Shown here in pieces: positions 34,369-34,450 of a stretch of 34,450 bases of DNA. A program made the translations under genes and the position numbers. Below the pieces are notes generated by a model, which had not been told where the DNA came from, did no database searches, and saw only the letters and a program-made list of their open reading frames with translations. Origin of the DNA: Acidobacteriota bacterium (GTDB lineage Bacteria; Acidobacteriota; Aminicenantia; Aminicenantales; Saccharicenantaceae); assembly GCA_014894455.1 (NCBI GenBank), contig JADBLN010000063.1:1-34450 (forward strand), written 5' to 3'. Position 1 is the stretch's first letter; every line of letters starts with the position of its first letter.

Positions 34369-34450
34369 GTTCCATCTATCAGATCATCCCCTGGAAGTGT
34401 ATTCTTGGCCTAAACATCCAATTATGTCTCTAGGCCCAAGTGAAAAAATG

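Overview
The window is high-GC, gene-dense bacterial chromosome. I see no rRNA, tRNA, CRISPR array, integrase or complete transposase. The gene content fits a diderm heterotroph from an anaerobic or microaerobic lineage. The pointers are TonB proteins with Gly-Gly-Val linker repeats, zinc-finger anti-sigma factors, an S9 peptidase, system II cytochrome c maturation with multihaem cytochromes, a corrinoid methyltransferase pair and a kelch lipoprotein. My best guess is Acidobacteriota in the broad sense, possibly an Aminicenantia-like lineage. This is inferred from gene style, not from a marker gene.

Layout. (1) 1-1118, minus strand: a corrinoid protein and a truncated uroporphyrinogen-decarboxylase-type methyltransferase. 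(2) 1244-7159, plus strand: sugar isomerase/epimerase, old-yellow-enzyme reductase, HAD phosphatase/mutase, a fumarate-reductase-like flavoprotein and an SDR dehydrogenase, which look like one catabolic cluster. (3) 7227-9132: a LiaF-like membrane protein, another membrane protein, then a broken cytochrome c domain that runs into a cluster of palindromic repeats. (4) 9182-12156, minus: ECF sigma, zinc-finger anti-sigma, and a periplasmic protein with three TonB C-terminal domains plus a polysaccharide-export-like domain. (5) 12290-12592: a 303-bp element with terminal inverted repeats, just upstream of a PAS-GGDEF cyclase coupled to a secreted S9 peptidase. (6) 16877-19547: an MsrB-MsrA fusion and an RpoD-family sigma factor. 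(7) 19592-22052, minus: thioredoxin-reductase-like flavoprotein, a small membrane protein, and an XRE/ImmA-type regulator whose protease motif lacks its glutamate. (8) 22143-22479: a hairpin array ahead of a second PAS-GGDEF protein. (9) 23524-26122, minus: an SH3-like exported protein, then a second ECF sigma whose anti-sigma zinc finger is fused to TonB. (10) 26235-30398, minus: ResB, CcsA, tetrahaem cytochrome, pentahaem cytochrome and cytochrome b in one tight operon. (11) 30571-34180: a polytopic membrane protein, a secreted protein of unknown function, and a kelch-repeat lipoprotein.

The strongest candidate for an undescribed system is the pair of ECF sigma/anti-sigma/TonB loci at 9182-12156 and 24532-26122. 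In one, the zinc-finger anti-sigma domain and TonB are a single polypeptide. In the other, anti-sigma and a multi-TonB protein are adjacent genes. Their TonB domains are closely related even at the DNA level. Together they suggest a direct mechanical or stoichiometric link between outer-membrane energy transduction and sigma-factor release.

Promoters can be read in many intergenic gaps as TTGACA-like boxes 16-18 bp from TATCCT, TAGAAT or TATAGT boxes. All functional statements rest on motif recognition by eye; no database search was run.
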